From CAVQBJ01 sp963724405 (GTDB lineage: Bacteria; Actinomycetota; Thermoleophilia; Solirubrobacterales; Solirubrobacteraceae), in contig CAVRUQ010000006.1 of assembly GCA_963724405.1 (NCBI GenBank), forward strand, positions 310,001 to 374,000: DNA of 64,000 nt, in the 5' to 3' direction. Made by a program: the position numbers and the translations under genes. Shown one piece after another: positions 8,031-16,884 of this stretch. Each line of letters starts with the position of its first letter. The stretch's first letter is position 1. The notes beneath the pieces were generated by a model, which ran no database searches, was not told where the DNA came from, and was given only the letters and a program-made list of their open reading frames with translations.

Positions 8031-9572
8031 ATGAGCACCCCCGTCGGAATGAGGGTCAGCGGTCGCTACCGCCTCGACGCCCGCATCGGCCACGGCGGGA
8101 TGTCGACCGTGTACCGCGGGTTCGACGAGGTGCTCGAGCGACCGGTCGCCGTCAAGGTGATGGACCGCGAGGTCGCGGGCGACTCCGATCAGCTCGAGCG
8201 CTTCCGGCGCGAGGCGCGCGCCGTCGCCCAGCTGAACCACCCGCACATCGTCACCGTGATCGACGCCGGCGAGGACGACAACATGGCCTACATCGTCTTC
8301 GAGTATGTCGAGGGCGAGAACCTCAAGGACCGCCTGCGCCGCGAGGGGCCGCTCCCGATTCCCGAGGCGATCGCGTATGCGATCGAGATCGCCCGCGCCC
8401 TGAGCGCCGCGCACAGTCGCCAGATCATCCACCGCGACGTCAAGCCGCAGAACGTGCTGCTCGACAGCGAAGGCAGCGCGAAGATCACCGACTTCGGGAT
8501 CGCGCGCACGCTCACCGAGGAAGGGCTGACCGGAGACGGGCGCGTGCTCGGCACGACCGACTACGTCTCGCCCGAGCAGGCGCTCGGCCACAAGGTCACC
8601 GGGCAGTCGGACGTGTACTCGCTCGGCGTCGTGCTGTACGAGATGCTCACCGGCGAGGTGCCGTTCAAGGGCGACTCGCCGGTCGCAGTGGCGATGAAGC
8701 ACGTGCGCGAGGAGCTCCCCGACGTGCAACGCCGCCGCGAGCACGTGTCGGCGGCGCTCGCCGCGATCGTCGAGCGGTCGACGGCGAAGGACCTGTCGGT
8801 GCGCTACCCCGACGCGGACAGCTTCGCGTCGGATCTCGAGGAGGTGCTCGCGATCGAGGCCGCTCGCAGCGGACAGGCCACGGGCGAGGCCACGATGGTG
8901 CTGCGCGCCCTTCCGGCCACGACCCGGCGCCGGGCGCCGTTCACCGCCCGGCGCTCCGTCGGCGTGGTCATCGCGCTCGTGATCGTGGCCCTGCTCGCCG
9001 CCGGCGGGATCATCTACGCGGTGGTGGCCCACACGCACCGCGGCGTCAGCGCCAGTCCCGAGGTCGTCGTGCCACCGCACCTCACGCAGGTGTTCCTCGG
9101 GCAGAACGCGGCCCACGACTACAACCCGTTCGGGACCGGCCCGGAGAACCCGCAGCTCGACAGCCTCGCCGTCGACGGCGACCCGAACACGGTCTGGAGC
9201 ACCGAGCAGTACTACGGCGGGGGGTTCAAGCACGCCTCGGGCGGCGTCGGCGTCGGGCTGTACCTCGACGCCGCCCCGGGAGTGGCCGGGCGCGCGCTGG
9301 AGATCCAGACGCCGACGCCGGGCTTCGGCGCGCAGGTGTACGTCGCCAACCAGCCCAACCTCGGCTACGCCTACGGGGACACGACGCCGCTCGGCGCGCG
9401 CGGCTGGATCGGGCCCGTCGCCGCCGTCCCATCGGTCGACAACCACGACCAGATCAAGTTCAACGCGGCCGGGCGCCGGTACCGGTACTACCTGCTGTGG
9501 CTCACGACGCCGCCCCCGAACAGCCAGATGGCCTCGATCGCCGAGCTGACCCTGTTCAAGCTGAGCCGCTGA
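8031..9572 (+). CDS. Membrane Ser/Thr protein kinase with extracellular discoidin-like domain
   Basis: 513 residues with GGAGG about 8 bases before the ATG. The kinase domain (about 10-270) has the glycine loop GHGGMSTVYRG, VAVKVM (Lys), catalytic loop HRDVKPQNVL, DFGIA and an activation segment with GTTDYVSPEQA. A membrane helix lies near 310-333. The remaining 180 residues are outside the cell and include LDSLAVDGDPNTVWSTEQYYGG, the signature of F5/8 type C (discoidin) carbohydrate-binding domains, and end in SMASIAELTLFKL. The combination suggests a receptor that reads wall or exopolysaccharide glycans. It stands alone, convergent with the ddl-pknB operon. Confidence 0.92.
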   Translation: MSTPVGMRVSGRYRLDARIGHGGMSTVYRGFDEVLERPVAVKVMDREVAGDSDQLERFRREARAVAQLNHPHIVTVIDAGEDDNMAYIVFEYVEGENLKDRLRREGPLPIPEAIAYAIEIARALSAAHSRQIIHRDVKPQNVLLDSEGSAKITDFGIARTLTEEGLTGDGRVLGTTDYVSPEQALGHKVTGQSDVYSLGVVLYEMLTGEVPFKGDSPVAVAMKHVREELPDVQRRREHVSAALAAIVERSTAKDLSVRYPDADSFASDLEEVLAIEAARSGQATGEATMVLRALPATTRRRAPFTARRSVGVVIALVIVALLAAGGIIYAVVAHTHRGVSASPEVVVPPHLTQVFLGQNAAHDYNPFGTGPENPQLDSLAVDGDPNTVWSTEQYYGGGFKHASGGVGVGLYLDAAPGVAGRALEIQTPTPGFGAQVYVANQPNLGYAYGDTTPLGARGWIGPVAAVPSVDNHDQIKFNAAGRRYRYYLLWLTTPPPNSQMASIAELTLFKLSR

Positions 9573-9575
9573 GCG

Positions 9576-10604
9576 TCAGAAGCGATAGCGGGCGAGCTCG
9601 TCGTGGCGCTCGAGGGCGAGCCGGCAGAGGCGGTCCACGAGCTCGGGGTACGGACGCCCCGACGCGGCGAACAGCTTCGCGTACACGCTCGTGGGCGTGA
9701 ACCCGGGCATCGTGTTGAGCTCGTTGACGAGCACCTCCTCGCCGTCGACGAAGAAGTCGACGCGGGCCAGGCCCGCGCAGTCCACGGCGACGAACGTCTG
9801 GACGGCGAGCTCGCGCACGCGCTCGATCGTCGAGGCCGGGACCCGCGGTGGAACGACGAGGTCCATCCCGCCCGGGGTGTACTTCGCGTCGTAGTCGTAC
9901 CAGTCGCCCGAGATGACGATCTCTCCGGGCGCGGACGCGATCGCCGGGGGCACCCCGTCGGCCAGCTCGGACCGCAGGCGCCCGATGACCGAGCACTCGA
10001 CCTCCAGCCCGGAGGCGAAGCCCTCGACGATGACGAGCGGATCGTGCCCGAAGGCCGTGTCGAGCGCCGGCGGCAGCTCGTGGCGCTCGGTGACCTTGAC
10101 GATCCCGACCGAGGAGCCGAGGCGGGCCGGCTTGACGAACACCGGCAGTCCGAGCGGCCCGAGCTCGTCGAGGACCTCGGCCCGCGCGTCGCGCCAGCGC
10201 GGCTCGCGCAGCGCGGCGTAGGGCACCTGCGGCAGCCCGGTCGGAGCCATCAGCTCCTTGAACAGGACCTTGTCGAGGCAGACGGCCGAGGCGGTCACGC
10301 CCGCGCCGACGTACGGGACGTCGAGCAACTCGAGCAGCCCCTGCACCGTCCCGTCCTCGCCGAACGGCCCGTGCAGCGCCGGGAACACGACGTCGGCGCC
10401 GAGCAGGCCGCCGCCGGGCACGACGGCGAGCGTCTCGCCGTCGTGGCGCCAGCTGCCGTCGCGCTCGGCGACGATCCACACGACCTCGTGGCCCGCCTGG
10501 CGCAGGCCGTCGGCGACGGCCCGGCCCGAGGCGAGCGACACGTCGTGCTCGGAGGAGCGCCCGCCGGCGACGACGGCGACCGTGAGCCGCTCCGCGTCGC
10601 TCAT
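9576..10604 (-). CDS. ddl: D-alanine--D-alanine ligase
   Basis: 342 residues, normal length. ATP-grasp enzyme making D-Ala-D-Ala for peptidoglycan precursors. Visible family features: VAVVAGGRSSEHDVSLAS at the N-terminus, FPALHGPFGEDGTVQGLLE near 70-90, LPVFVKPARLGSSVGI in the ATP-grasp region, a Gly-rich/YTPGGMDLVVP segment, and the metal/substrate block ARVDFFVDGEEVLVNELNTMPGFTPTS at the end. The ATG overlaps the pknB stop by 4 bases, so ddl is the last gene of the PknB/PBP operon; its level and perhaps its activity are tied to that kinase. Confidence 0.97.
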   Translation of the reverse strand: MSDAERLTVAVVAGGRSSEHDVSLASGRAVADGLRQAGHEVVWIVAERDGSWRHDGETLAVVPGGGLLGADVVFPALHGPFGEDGTVQGLLELLDVPYVGAGVTASAVCLDKVLFKELMAPTGLPQVPYAALREPRWRDARAEVLDELGPLGLPVFVKPARLGSSVGIVKVTERHELPPALDTAFGHDPLVIVEGFASGLEVECSVIGRLRSELADGVPPAIASAPGEIVISGDWYDYDAKYTPGGMDLVVPPRVPASTIERVRELAVQTFVAVDCAGLARVDFFVDGEEVLVNELNTMPGFTPTSVYAKLFAASGRPYPELVDRLCRLALERHDELARYRF

Positions 10605-12568
10605 GGAACCGCGACAGCCGCGGTCGTCGTCGTCGTGACCGGCGCCGCAGCGGTCGTCGTCGTGGTCGCCGCGGTGGTCGACGAGCTGGCGCTGTACGCG
10701 CCGACGGTGATCGTGACCGTCGAGCCGCGCTTGACCTTCGTGCCCGCGGCCGGCGTCTGCGCGATCACGCGACCGTTCTTCGCCGGGTCGGTGACCGGCT
10801 GGGTGATGCTCGTCACGTTGTAGCCGGCCGCCCCGAGCTCGGCGCCGGCCTGGGCGGCGCCGGAGTTGACGACGTTGATCAGCGTCAGCTGCTGCGGCTG
10901 CCTGGCCACGGTCAGATTGACCACGCTGTCGGGCGGCACCAGCGATCCCGCCGCCGGATCCTGGGACAGGACCGTCCCCGGCGGCTGGCTGGAGTCCTGC
11001 TCGGTGACCGCGCCGATCTTCAGGCCCGCATTCACGAGCGCCTGCGCCGCCGCCGTCTGGAGCTCGCCGCGCACGTCGGGCACCGGCACGGTCTGCGGGC
11101 CGCTCGACACGAGCACGGTCACGGGCGAGCCGCGCGTCAGCGCGGTCCCGGCGCGCGGGACGGTCGAGATGACATGGCCGAGGGGCACGGTGGAGCTCGC
11201 CGTCGTCTGCACGACCGGGGCCAGCCCGGCGGCCGTCAGCGCGTTGACGGCCGCCACCCGCGTCTTCCCGGCCACCGGCGGCACCGTCGCGACGCCGGGC
11301 CCGGCGGAGATCTGGACGATGACGCTCGAGCCCTTGTCCCGCATGCTTCCGCCGCTCGGACTCTGGTCGACGACGCCGCCCGGCGGGCAGGTCGTCGTCG
11401 TCACCCGTTGCACGATCCCGGTCAACCCCGCCTGATGCAGCTGGGCGAAGGCGACCGCCTCCGGCTCGCAGTGGGCGAGCGTCGGCACCGTGACCCGGGA
11501 CGGACGCAGGAGCAGCGCGACGCCAATGCCCGCGACCACGAGGAGCGCCACCACGCCGGCCGCGATCCACCAGCGGCGGCGGCGGCGGCGCGCCTCCTCA
11601 TCGTCGGGCTCGGGCTCGTCCTCGGAGAGCGGCGGCACGGCCAGGGCGGCGGGCGGCGGCGCGGGCGGGCTGCTCACGCTCCCGCCCGCGGCGGCCGCGA
11701 GCTCGAGCGCGGCGAAGCGCGCCGTGTCGCCGACGTCCGGCTGGTCGAGGCCGGCGCGGACCTGCTCGAGCGCGGCGATGAACTCGCCCGCACTCGCGAA
11801 GCGCTGCTGCGGGTCCTTCGCGAGCGCGCGAAGCACGACCGCGTCGAGCGCCGGGGGCACGGCGGGATTGACGGCGCTCGGCGGCATCGGCGCCTCGGAG
11901 ACCTGCTTGAGCGCGATCGTCACCGCCGTCTCGCCGTCGAAGGGCAGCGTGCCCGTCAGGAGCTCGTACAGGACGATCCCGATCGCGTAGATGTCCGAGG
12001 CCGCGCTGACGGCGTGGCCCTGCGCCTGCTCGGGCGAGAGGTACTGGGCGGTGCCCATGATCGAGCCCGTCTGCGTCATGTCCGAGGCGCCGGCACGGGC
12101 GATGCCGAAGTCGGTGACGCGCACGCGCCCCTCCTCGTCGACGATCACGTTGTGGGGCTTCAGATCGCGGTGGATCACGCCGCGCTGGTGCGCGAAACGG
12201 GCCGCGCGCAGGATCTGGATGACGTAGTCGATCGCCGTCGCAGGATCGACCGGGCCGCCGCGGCGGACGAGCGTCTTCAGCGACTCGCCGGGGAGGTACT
12301 CCATCGCGATGTAGTACGTGCCGCCCCACTCGCCGCGATCGAACACGTGCACGACGTTCGGATGCGACAGCCCGGCGGCGCTCGAGGCCTCGCGGCGGAA
12401 GCGCTCGACGAACTCCTGGTCCTCGGCGAAGCGGCGGTGGAGGATCTTCAGCGCCACCTGGCGCCCGAGCTGCAGGTCCTCGGCGAGGAACACGTCGGCC
12501 ATCCCGCCCGTGCCGATGCGCGCGCCGACGCGGTAGCGGCCGTCGATGATCGTGCCCGGATCAGGCAT
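10601..12568 (-). CDS. pknB: PASTA-domain Ser/Thr protein kinase PknB
   Basis: 655 residues. Cytoplasmic kinase domain (about 10-265) with GTGGMADVFLAED, VALKIL, HRDLKPHNVIVD, VTDFGIARA and the GTAQYLSPEQA activation segment. A membrane helix lies near 338-360. Four consecutive PASTA domains follow (about 365-630, each 65-70 residues, each with the VP...G...A...L...G pattern), which in homologues bind muropeptides or lipid II. The end is a Thr-rich tail. The kinase senses wall precursors and phosphorylates division and wall enzymes. The start overlaps the PBP gene by 8 bases, and the stop overlaps ddl. Confidence 0.97.
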   Translation of the reverse strand: MPDPGTIIDGRYRVGARIGTGGMADVFLAEDLQLGRQVALKILHRRFAEDQEFVERFRREASSAAGLSHPNVVHVFDRGEWGGTYYIAMEYLPGESLKTLVRRGGPVDPATAIDYVIQILRAARFAHQRGVIHRDLKPHNVIVDEEGRVRVTDFGIARAGASDMTQTGSIMGTAQYLSPEQAQGHAVSAASDIYAIGIVLYELLTGTLPFDGETAVTIALKQVSEAPMPPSAVNPAVPPALDAVVLRALAKDPQQRFASAGEFIAALEQVRAGLDQPDVGDTARFAALELAAAAGGSVSSPPAPPPAALAVPPLSEDEPEPDDEEARRRRRRWWIAAGVVALLVVAGIGVALLLRPSRVTVPTLAHCEPEAVAFAQLHQAGLTGIVQRVTTTTCPPGGVVDQSPSGGSMRDKGSSVIVQISAGPGVATVPPVAGKTRVAAVNALTAAGLAPVVQTTASSTVPLGHVISTVPRAGTALTRGSPVTVLVSSGPQTVPVPDVRGELQTAAAQALVNAGLKIGAVTEQDSSQPPGTVLSQDPAAGSLVPPDSVVNLTVARQPQQLTLINVVNSGAAQAGAELGAAGYNVTSITQPVTDPAKNGRVIAQTPAAGTKVKRGSTVTITVGAYSASSSTTAATTTTTAAAPVTTTTTAAVAVP

Positions 12569-14003
12569 GCAGCAGCGCCTCGAGAACGTCCTTGGCGATC
12601 GGGGCGGCGACCGTGCCGCCCTGGCCGGTCGAGCGCTCCACCGTCACCGCGATCGCGTAGCGCGGGTCCTGCAGCGGGGCGAAGGCGATGAACCAGACCT
12701 GGCTCTCGCCCGGGGTCGAGGTCTGCGCCGTGCCCGTCTTACCCGCCACCTGGATGCCGGCGAGCGCCGCGGCGGTACCGGTTCCCTCCTTGACCACCTG
12801 GGCCATCATCGTCCCGACCTGCGCCGCCGTCTGGGGCGACATCGCCCGGTCGATCACCTGCGTGCCGCCGGAGTGCACCGTCTGCCCATCCGGGTTGATC
12901 ACACGATCGACGAGATGGGGCGCCACGACGATCCCGCCGTTGGCGACGGCGGCGGCGACCATCGCCATCTGCAGCGGGGTCACCTCGAGATGGTCCTGCC
13001 CGAAGGCCATCCGGCCGACGTCGACGAGCGGGCTCGTCGGCGGGACGAGGCGGGTGCGTCCGTTGACGGTGAAGTACTCGCCGCTGGCCCGAACCTCCGA
13101 CGAGGGCAGGTCGATCGGTGGCTGGCGGTCGAAGCCGAGACGGTTCATGTAGTGGGCCATCGTCGGCTTGCCGAGCTGCACGCCGACCTGCGCCCACACC
13201 GTGTTGACCGAGAAGGTCAGCGCGTCGGTGAGCGTGATGTTGCCGAAGCTCTGGTTGCCGTCGTTGATGAGCGGCACGCCGGAGATCACCTTCGGGGAGT
13301 CGCCGTTCAGGACCGAGGTCGGCGTGAAGCGGCCGCTGTCGAGCGCGGCGATGTCGGTGACGACCTTGAACGTCGACCCGGGCGGGTAGCCGGCCTGCGT
13401 GACGCGGTCCACAAGCGGCGCGAGCGTGTTCTCGCGGTCCAGGCGGGCCAGCGTCGCGGGGCTGAGCGTCGCCGGGTCAAAGCCCGGGACGCTCGCGAAG
13501 ACCTTGATCGCGCCGGTGTGCGGGTCGAGCGCGACGACCGCGCCCGGCTGGCCGGCGAGGTCGCGCAGGGCGACCCGCTGCGCGTTCGGATCGAGCGAGG
13601 TGTCGACCGAGTCGCCCTGGGGACGCTTGCCCTGCAGCTGGTCGAGGATCGCCGTCAGCCCGGTGCTCGTCTGCCCGTTCAGATAGCTGTTGTAGGACTG
13701 CTCGAGGCCGGACTGGCCGATCAGCAGGCCCGAGTACCCGACGGCGTGCGCGAACAGGCCGTCGGCCGGATACCGGCGCGAGTACAGCCCGTCGGTGCCG
13801 CGCACGCTGCGCGCGAGCACGAGGCCGTCATCGGCCGTGATCGGGCCGCGCTGGATGTGCTGCTGGGCGATCTCGCTGCGCTTGTTGAGCGGGTTGTCGC
13901 GCAGGCTCGCGGCCGAGAACACGGCCCAGCGCGACGTGAAGCCGATCAGTAGGGCGAACATCAGGATGACCAGGCCGTACAAGCGAACGATCGGCCTGTT
14001 CAT
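12561..14003 (-). CDS. pbpA: Class B penicillin-binding protein (PbpA/PBP2 type transpeptidase)
   Basis: 480 residues, similar to mycobacterial PbpA. One membrane helix (about 6-24) is followed by a dimerisation domain with the conserved QRGPITADDG near 51. The transpeptidase domain starts near 155. Its three active-site motifs are present: S210-T-F-K213 in PPGSTFKVV, SVN at about 265-267, and KTGTAQ near 420. It cross-links peptidoglycan strands outside the membrane. It lies 10 bases after pstP and overlaps pknB. Its usual SEDS glycosyltransferase partner gene rodA is not adjacent here. Confidence 0.95.
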   Translation of the reverse strand: MNRPIVRLYGLVILMFALLIGFTSRWAVFSAASLRDNPLNKRSEIAQQHIQRGPITADDGLVLARSVRGTDGLYSRRYPADGLFAHAVGYSGLLIGQSGLEQSYNSYLNGQTSTGLTAILDQLQGKRPQGDSVDTSLDPNAQRVALRDLAGQPGAVVALDPHTGAIKVFASVPGFDPATLSPATLARLDRENTLAPLVDRVTQAGYPPGSTFKVVTDIAALDSGRFTPTSVLNGDSPKVISGVPLINDGNQSFGNITLTDALTFSVNTVWAQVGVQLGKPTMAHYMNRLGFDRQPPIDLPSSEVRASGEYFTVNGRTRLVPPTSPLVDVGRMAFGQDHLEVTPLQMAMVAAAVANGGIVVAPHLVDRVINPDGQTVHSGGTQVIDRAMSPQTAAQVGTMMAQVVKEGTGTAAALAGIQVAGKTGTAQTSTPGESQVWFIAFAPLQDPRYAIAVTVERSTGQGGTVAAPIAKDVLEALLHA

Positions 14004-14013
14004 TGGCGGCGAC

Positions 14014-15351
14014 TCACGACGCCCCCGCGATCTTTCCGAGCTCGAGCTGGCGCACGAGCGTGCTCGCGTCGCTGACCGAGCGCAGCGAATGGTCGAGCAG
14101 CATCCGGCGGCGGACGGGCTGGATCGACGAGGCCGGGACGCCGGAGACGTAGTACTGGCTGTAGAGCTTCACGTGGAAGGGCAACTCGTAGGGAAGTCCG
14201 GAGAACACGGCGATGAATCCGCGGCTGTCGGTTCCAATGAAGTACACGGCCTGCGTGGCGAGATACAGCCCGAGCACGAGGATCGCGAGTACCGAGGCGA
14301 GGAACAACGACGGCCCGATCCAGCGGCGGCGGCGGGGGCCGTCCGCGGGCACCGGGCGGCGCGGGAGACGCCGGCCGGCGACCGCGCTGGGCGCGGCGAC
14401 GACCGCCGATGGCGAGCGGCCCCGCGGGACCGGAGCGACGCTCGAGGACAGGGCGGACTCCCGGCCGTTGGCCGACGGCGCGCTCGTCTCGTCGGTGCCG
14501 TTCGCTCCCCGCCCGGGCGGCACCTCGGTCCCGGCTCCGCGGTCGACCGCCGCCGGGCTCGGCGAGATCTGCGTCGCCGCGATCGCCTCGCTCACGCGCG
14601 TCGGCTGATCCGCCTCGCCGCCCGCCGGGGCTCCGACCTCCTCCACGCGGAAGAGGAGGACGGTGATGTTGTCCCGCCCACCGGCGGCGTTGGCCGCGGC
14701 GATGAGGTCGGCGCCGGCCTGCTGCAGGTCCGGCTCCTGGTTGAGGATCTCGGCGACCCGGGCCTCGTGGACCATCGAGGTCAGGCCGTCGCTACAGAGC
14801 AGGTAGACGTCGCCGGAGCGGGCGCGGTGCGTGCGCGTGTCGACCTCGACCTCGGGCTCGGGTCCGAGCGCCCGCGTGATGATCGAACGCTGCGGATGAT
14901 CCTCGGCCTCCTCGGGGGTGAGACGGCCCTGGCGCAGCAGCTCGTCGACGAGCGAGTGGTCGTCGGTGAGCCGCAGGAGCTCGCCGTCGCGCAGGCAGTA
15001 GGCGCGGCTGTCGCCGACGTGGGCGATCGCGATCTCGTCCTCGCCGACGTACACCGCGGTGAGGGTCGTGCCCATCCCGGCCTGCTCCGCGTTGGCCTGG
15101 GAGAGCTCGTAGATGTGGGCGTTGGCGGCCCGCACCCGCTCCGCGAGACGCTCCTCGGGCCGCGTATCGCCGTCGCCGAGCCCGTCGGCGAACGTCTCGA
15201 CCGCGATGTGGGAGGCGACCTCGCCGGCCTGCGCGCCGCCCATCCCGTCCGCAACGACGAAGAGCGGGATGCGCGCCAGGAGCGAATCCTCGTTGTGCCG
15301 GCGCTGGCGGCCGGTGTCCGAGGCGGAAAAGCTGTCGACGACTCGCAGCAT
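14014..15351 (-). CDS. pstP: PP2C-family Ser/Thr phosphatase (PstP)
   Basis: 445 residues. Catalytic PP2C domain at about 1-240 with the metal-binding motifs RRHNEDS, VVADGMGG, GTTLTAVYV, HVGDSRAY, LCSDGLT and GGRDNITVLL. A Pro/Ala-rich linker follows, a membrane helix near 335-358 and an extracytoplasmic tail. It reverses phosphorylation by the neighbouring PASTA kinase, acting on PknB, FHA proteins and wall enzymes. The order FhaA, FhaB, PstP, PBP, PknB is the standard actinobacterial one apart from the missing rodA. Confidence 0.96.
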   Translation of the reverse strand: MLRVVDSFSASDTGRQRRHNEDSLLARIPLFVVADGMGGAQAGEVASHIAVETFADGLGDGDTRPEERLAERVRAANAHIYELSQANAEQAGMGTTLTAVYVGEDEIAIAHVGDSRAYCLRDGELLRLTDDHSLVDELLRQGRLTPEEAEDHPQRSIITRALGPEPEVEVDTRTHRARSGDVYLLCSDGLTSMVHEARVAEILNQEPDLQQAGADLIAAANAAGGRDNITVLLFRVEEVGAPAGGEADQPTRVSEAIAATQISPSPAAVDRGAGTEVPPGRGANGTDETSAPSANGRESALSSSVAPVPRGRSPSAVVAAPSAVAGRRLPRRPVPADGPRRRRWIGPSLFLASVLAILVLGLYLATQAVYFIGTDSRGFIAVFSGLPYELPFHVKLYSQYYVSGVPASSIQPVRRRMLLDHSLRSVSDASTLVRQLELGKIAGAS

Positions 15352-15433
15352 TCAGCCCAGAAGAGTGGCAGGGCTCGGCGTCGGGGTCCCCTCTCGGGCC
15401 GCCGAGCCCGCCGGGGGGCGGCTCGCGCCGGGG

Positions 15434-15910
15434 TCAATCCTCATACGTGAACTCGCTGTCGCCGATGCGCACGCGATCGCCGGGATGCAGCGGGCGAGGG
15501 CCGTCGAGCAGCTCCTCGTTGAGGTACGTGCCGTTCGTCGAGCCGAGATCCTCGATGACGAGCAGGTTGCCCTGCGGGTAGATGCGCGCGTGCGCGCCGG
15601 AGGCGAAGGGATCCTCGAGGCGGATCTCGGCCTGGTCGCCGCGGCCGAGCACGGCGCCCTGCTCGAGGTCGTAGATCATGCCCGGCTCGTGCCCGGGGGC
15701 GCGCTCCACCACGAGGCGGGGCTCGGCCACGCCGGGGCGCGGCCCGCCCGACGCCGAATACAGCCCGGTCGCGTCGCCGGCGGGCGGATAGGCCGCCGCC
15801 CCGCCCGAGCGCAGGTCGTGCAGCGCGCTGCGCGACACCCAGAGCAGGAAGAGGTACATGACGGCGATGAAGCCGAACTTCAGCGCCACCGACACCGGCT
15901 GCAGGCTCAC
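15434..15910 (-). CDS. fhaB: FHA-domain membrane protein FhaB (FipA-like)
   Basis: 158 residues from a GTG start. A single membrane helix (about 7-25, KFGFIAVMYLFLLWVS) places the FHA domain (about 75-150) in the cytoplasm. FHA blocks: AVLGRGDQAEIRLEDPF, then SGAHARI, then DLGSTNGTYLN. In FHA domains the third block position is normally SRxH; here it reads S-G-A-H, so one phospho-contact Arg/Ser residue differs. FHA proteins bind phosphothreonine, probably on PknB targets. It lies 82 bases upstream of pstP. Confidence 0.92.
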   Translation of the reverse strand: MSLQPVSVALKFGFIAVMYLFLLWVSRSALHDLRSGGAAAYPPAGDATGLYSASGGPRPGVAEPRLVVERAPGHEPGMIYDLEQGAVLGRGDQAEIRLEDPFASGAHARIYPQGNLLVIEDLGSTNGTYLNEELLDGPRPLHPGDRVRIGDSEFTYED

Positions 15911-15985
15911 GGCCTCACCCCCCTGGTCCAGACGCGCGTCGCACGCATCAGAACCTACTAGGAGGTGCCGTCTGTGGCCGCGCCG

Positions 15986-16744
15986 TCATCGCTCCTCGAA
16001 GTGCAGCGTCGTGGCGCCGAGGTCGATGCGGTCGCCCGGCTGCAGCGGCTCGCTGAGGGTGATCCGACGGCCGTTGACGCGCACGCCGTTCGTCGAGCCG
16101 AGGTCGACGATCGCCCAGCCGTCGAGCTCGGGGCGCAGCTCGGCGTGTCGCCGCGAGACGTTGCTGTCCTCCAGCACGATGTCGCACTCGCGGCTGCGCC
16201 CGATGACGCCGCCCCGCGGCGGCACGAGCATGCGCCGGCCGTCGACGACGAGCAACGCGCGGGGCGTGCGGGGAGCGCGTGTCGTCTGCAGCGCGCCGCG
16301 GTGGCGCTCGGACGTGCTGTAGATCATCGTGTGCCCGTGCTCGCCCTGCTCGGGGTCGCTGTCCTCGTCCGGCGCGGCTCGGACGAGCCGGGCCTGGATG
16401 CCGAATTCGCCGAGCGACAGCTCCTCGTCGGTCTCGAAGACGATGATCGGGCGCGAGGCGAGCGTGACCTGCTCGCGGCGGGCCTGCTCGAGCAGGTAGG
16501 CCCCGAGCTCGTCGATGACCTCATCCTCGACGTCGGCGTACCGGTCGCGGTCCGCGGGCGACAGGTAGACCACGTACTCGTTGGGCACGTAGATGCGCGA
16601 GACCGAAACGGTGCGATGCTCGAGCATCTCGCGCGAGAGCTTGTGGGCGATCTGGATCGGCTGAACCTCGGAGCGGAACACGCGGCCGAACGTCCCCTCG
16701 ACGAGGCCGGTGAGCATTTCCTCCAGGTGTCTGAGCACGTTCAT
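15986..16744 (-). CDS. fhaA: FhaA: DUF3662 domain plus C-terminal FHA domain
   Basis: 252 residues from the ATG giving MNVLRHLEEMLTGLVEGTFG, the conserved FhaA N-terminus. An upstream in-frame start exists but adds a non-conserved Pro/Arg-rich stretch. The DUF3662 domain (about 1-115) includes FRSEVQPIQIAHKL. A short acidic linker precedes the FHA domain (about 165-250) with canonical GRSRECDIVLED, SRRHAEL and DLGSTNGVRVNG. FhaA homologues bind phosphorylated pseudokinase MviN and regulate peptidoglycan synthesis. It is the first gene of the fhaA-fhaB-pstP-pbpA-pknB-ddl run. Confidence 0.95.
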   Translation of the reverse strand: MNVLRHLEEMLTGLVEGTFGRVFRSEVQPIQIAHKLSREMLEHRTVSVSRIYVPNEYVVYLSPADRDRYADVEDEVIDELGAYLLEQARREQVTLASRPIIVFETDEELSLGEFGIQARLVRAAPDEDSDPEQGEHGHTMIYSTSERHRGALQTTRAPRTPRALLVVDGRRMLVPPRGGVIGRSRECDIVLEDSNVSRRHAELRPELDGWAIVDLGSTNGVRVNGRRITLSEPLQPGDRIDLGATTLHFEER

Positions 16745-16884
16745 GGCGGGTTTCCGTGGCGAGCCGATCCGCGGTCCGATCCCCGCATCGTCCCGCGCAG
16801 CCGACGAGACGGGAAGCGTGACGGCGGGGCCCGGCGACCGCTGCCGTGCCGACGCCATGCTACGTCAGACGACCGGCGCCGAGC

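Noticed and set aside
9576..11570. Extended frame upstream of ddl through pknB
   Set aside because: The upstream part is out of frame with pknB and meaningless; the Ddl family start is at 10604.
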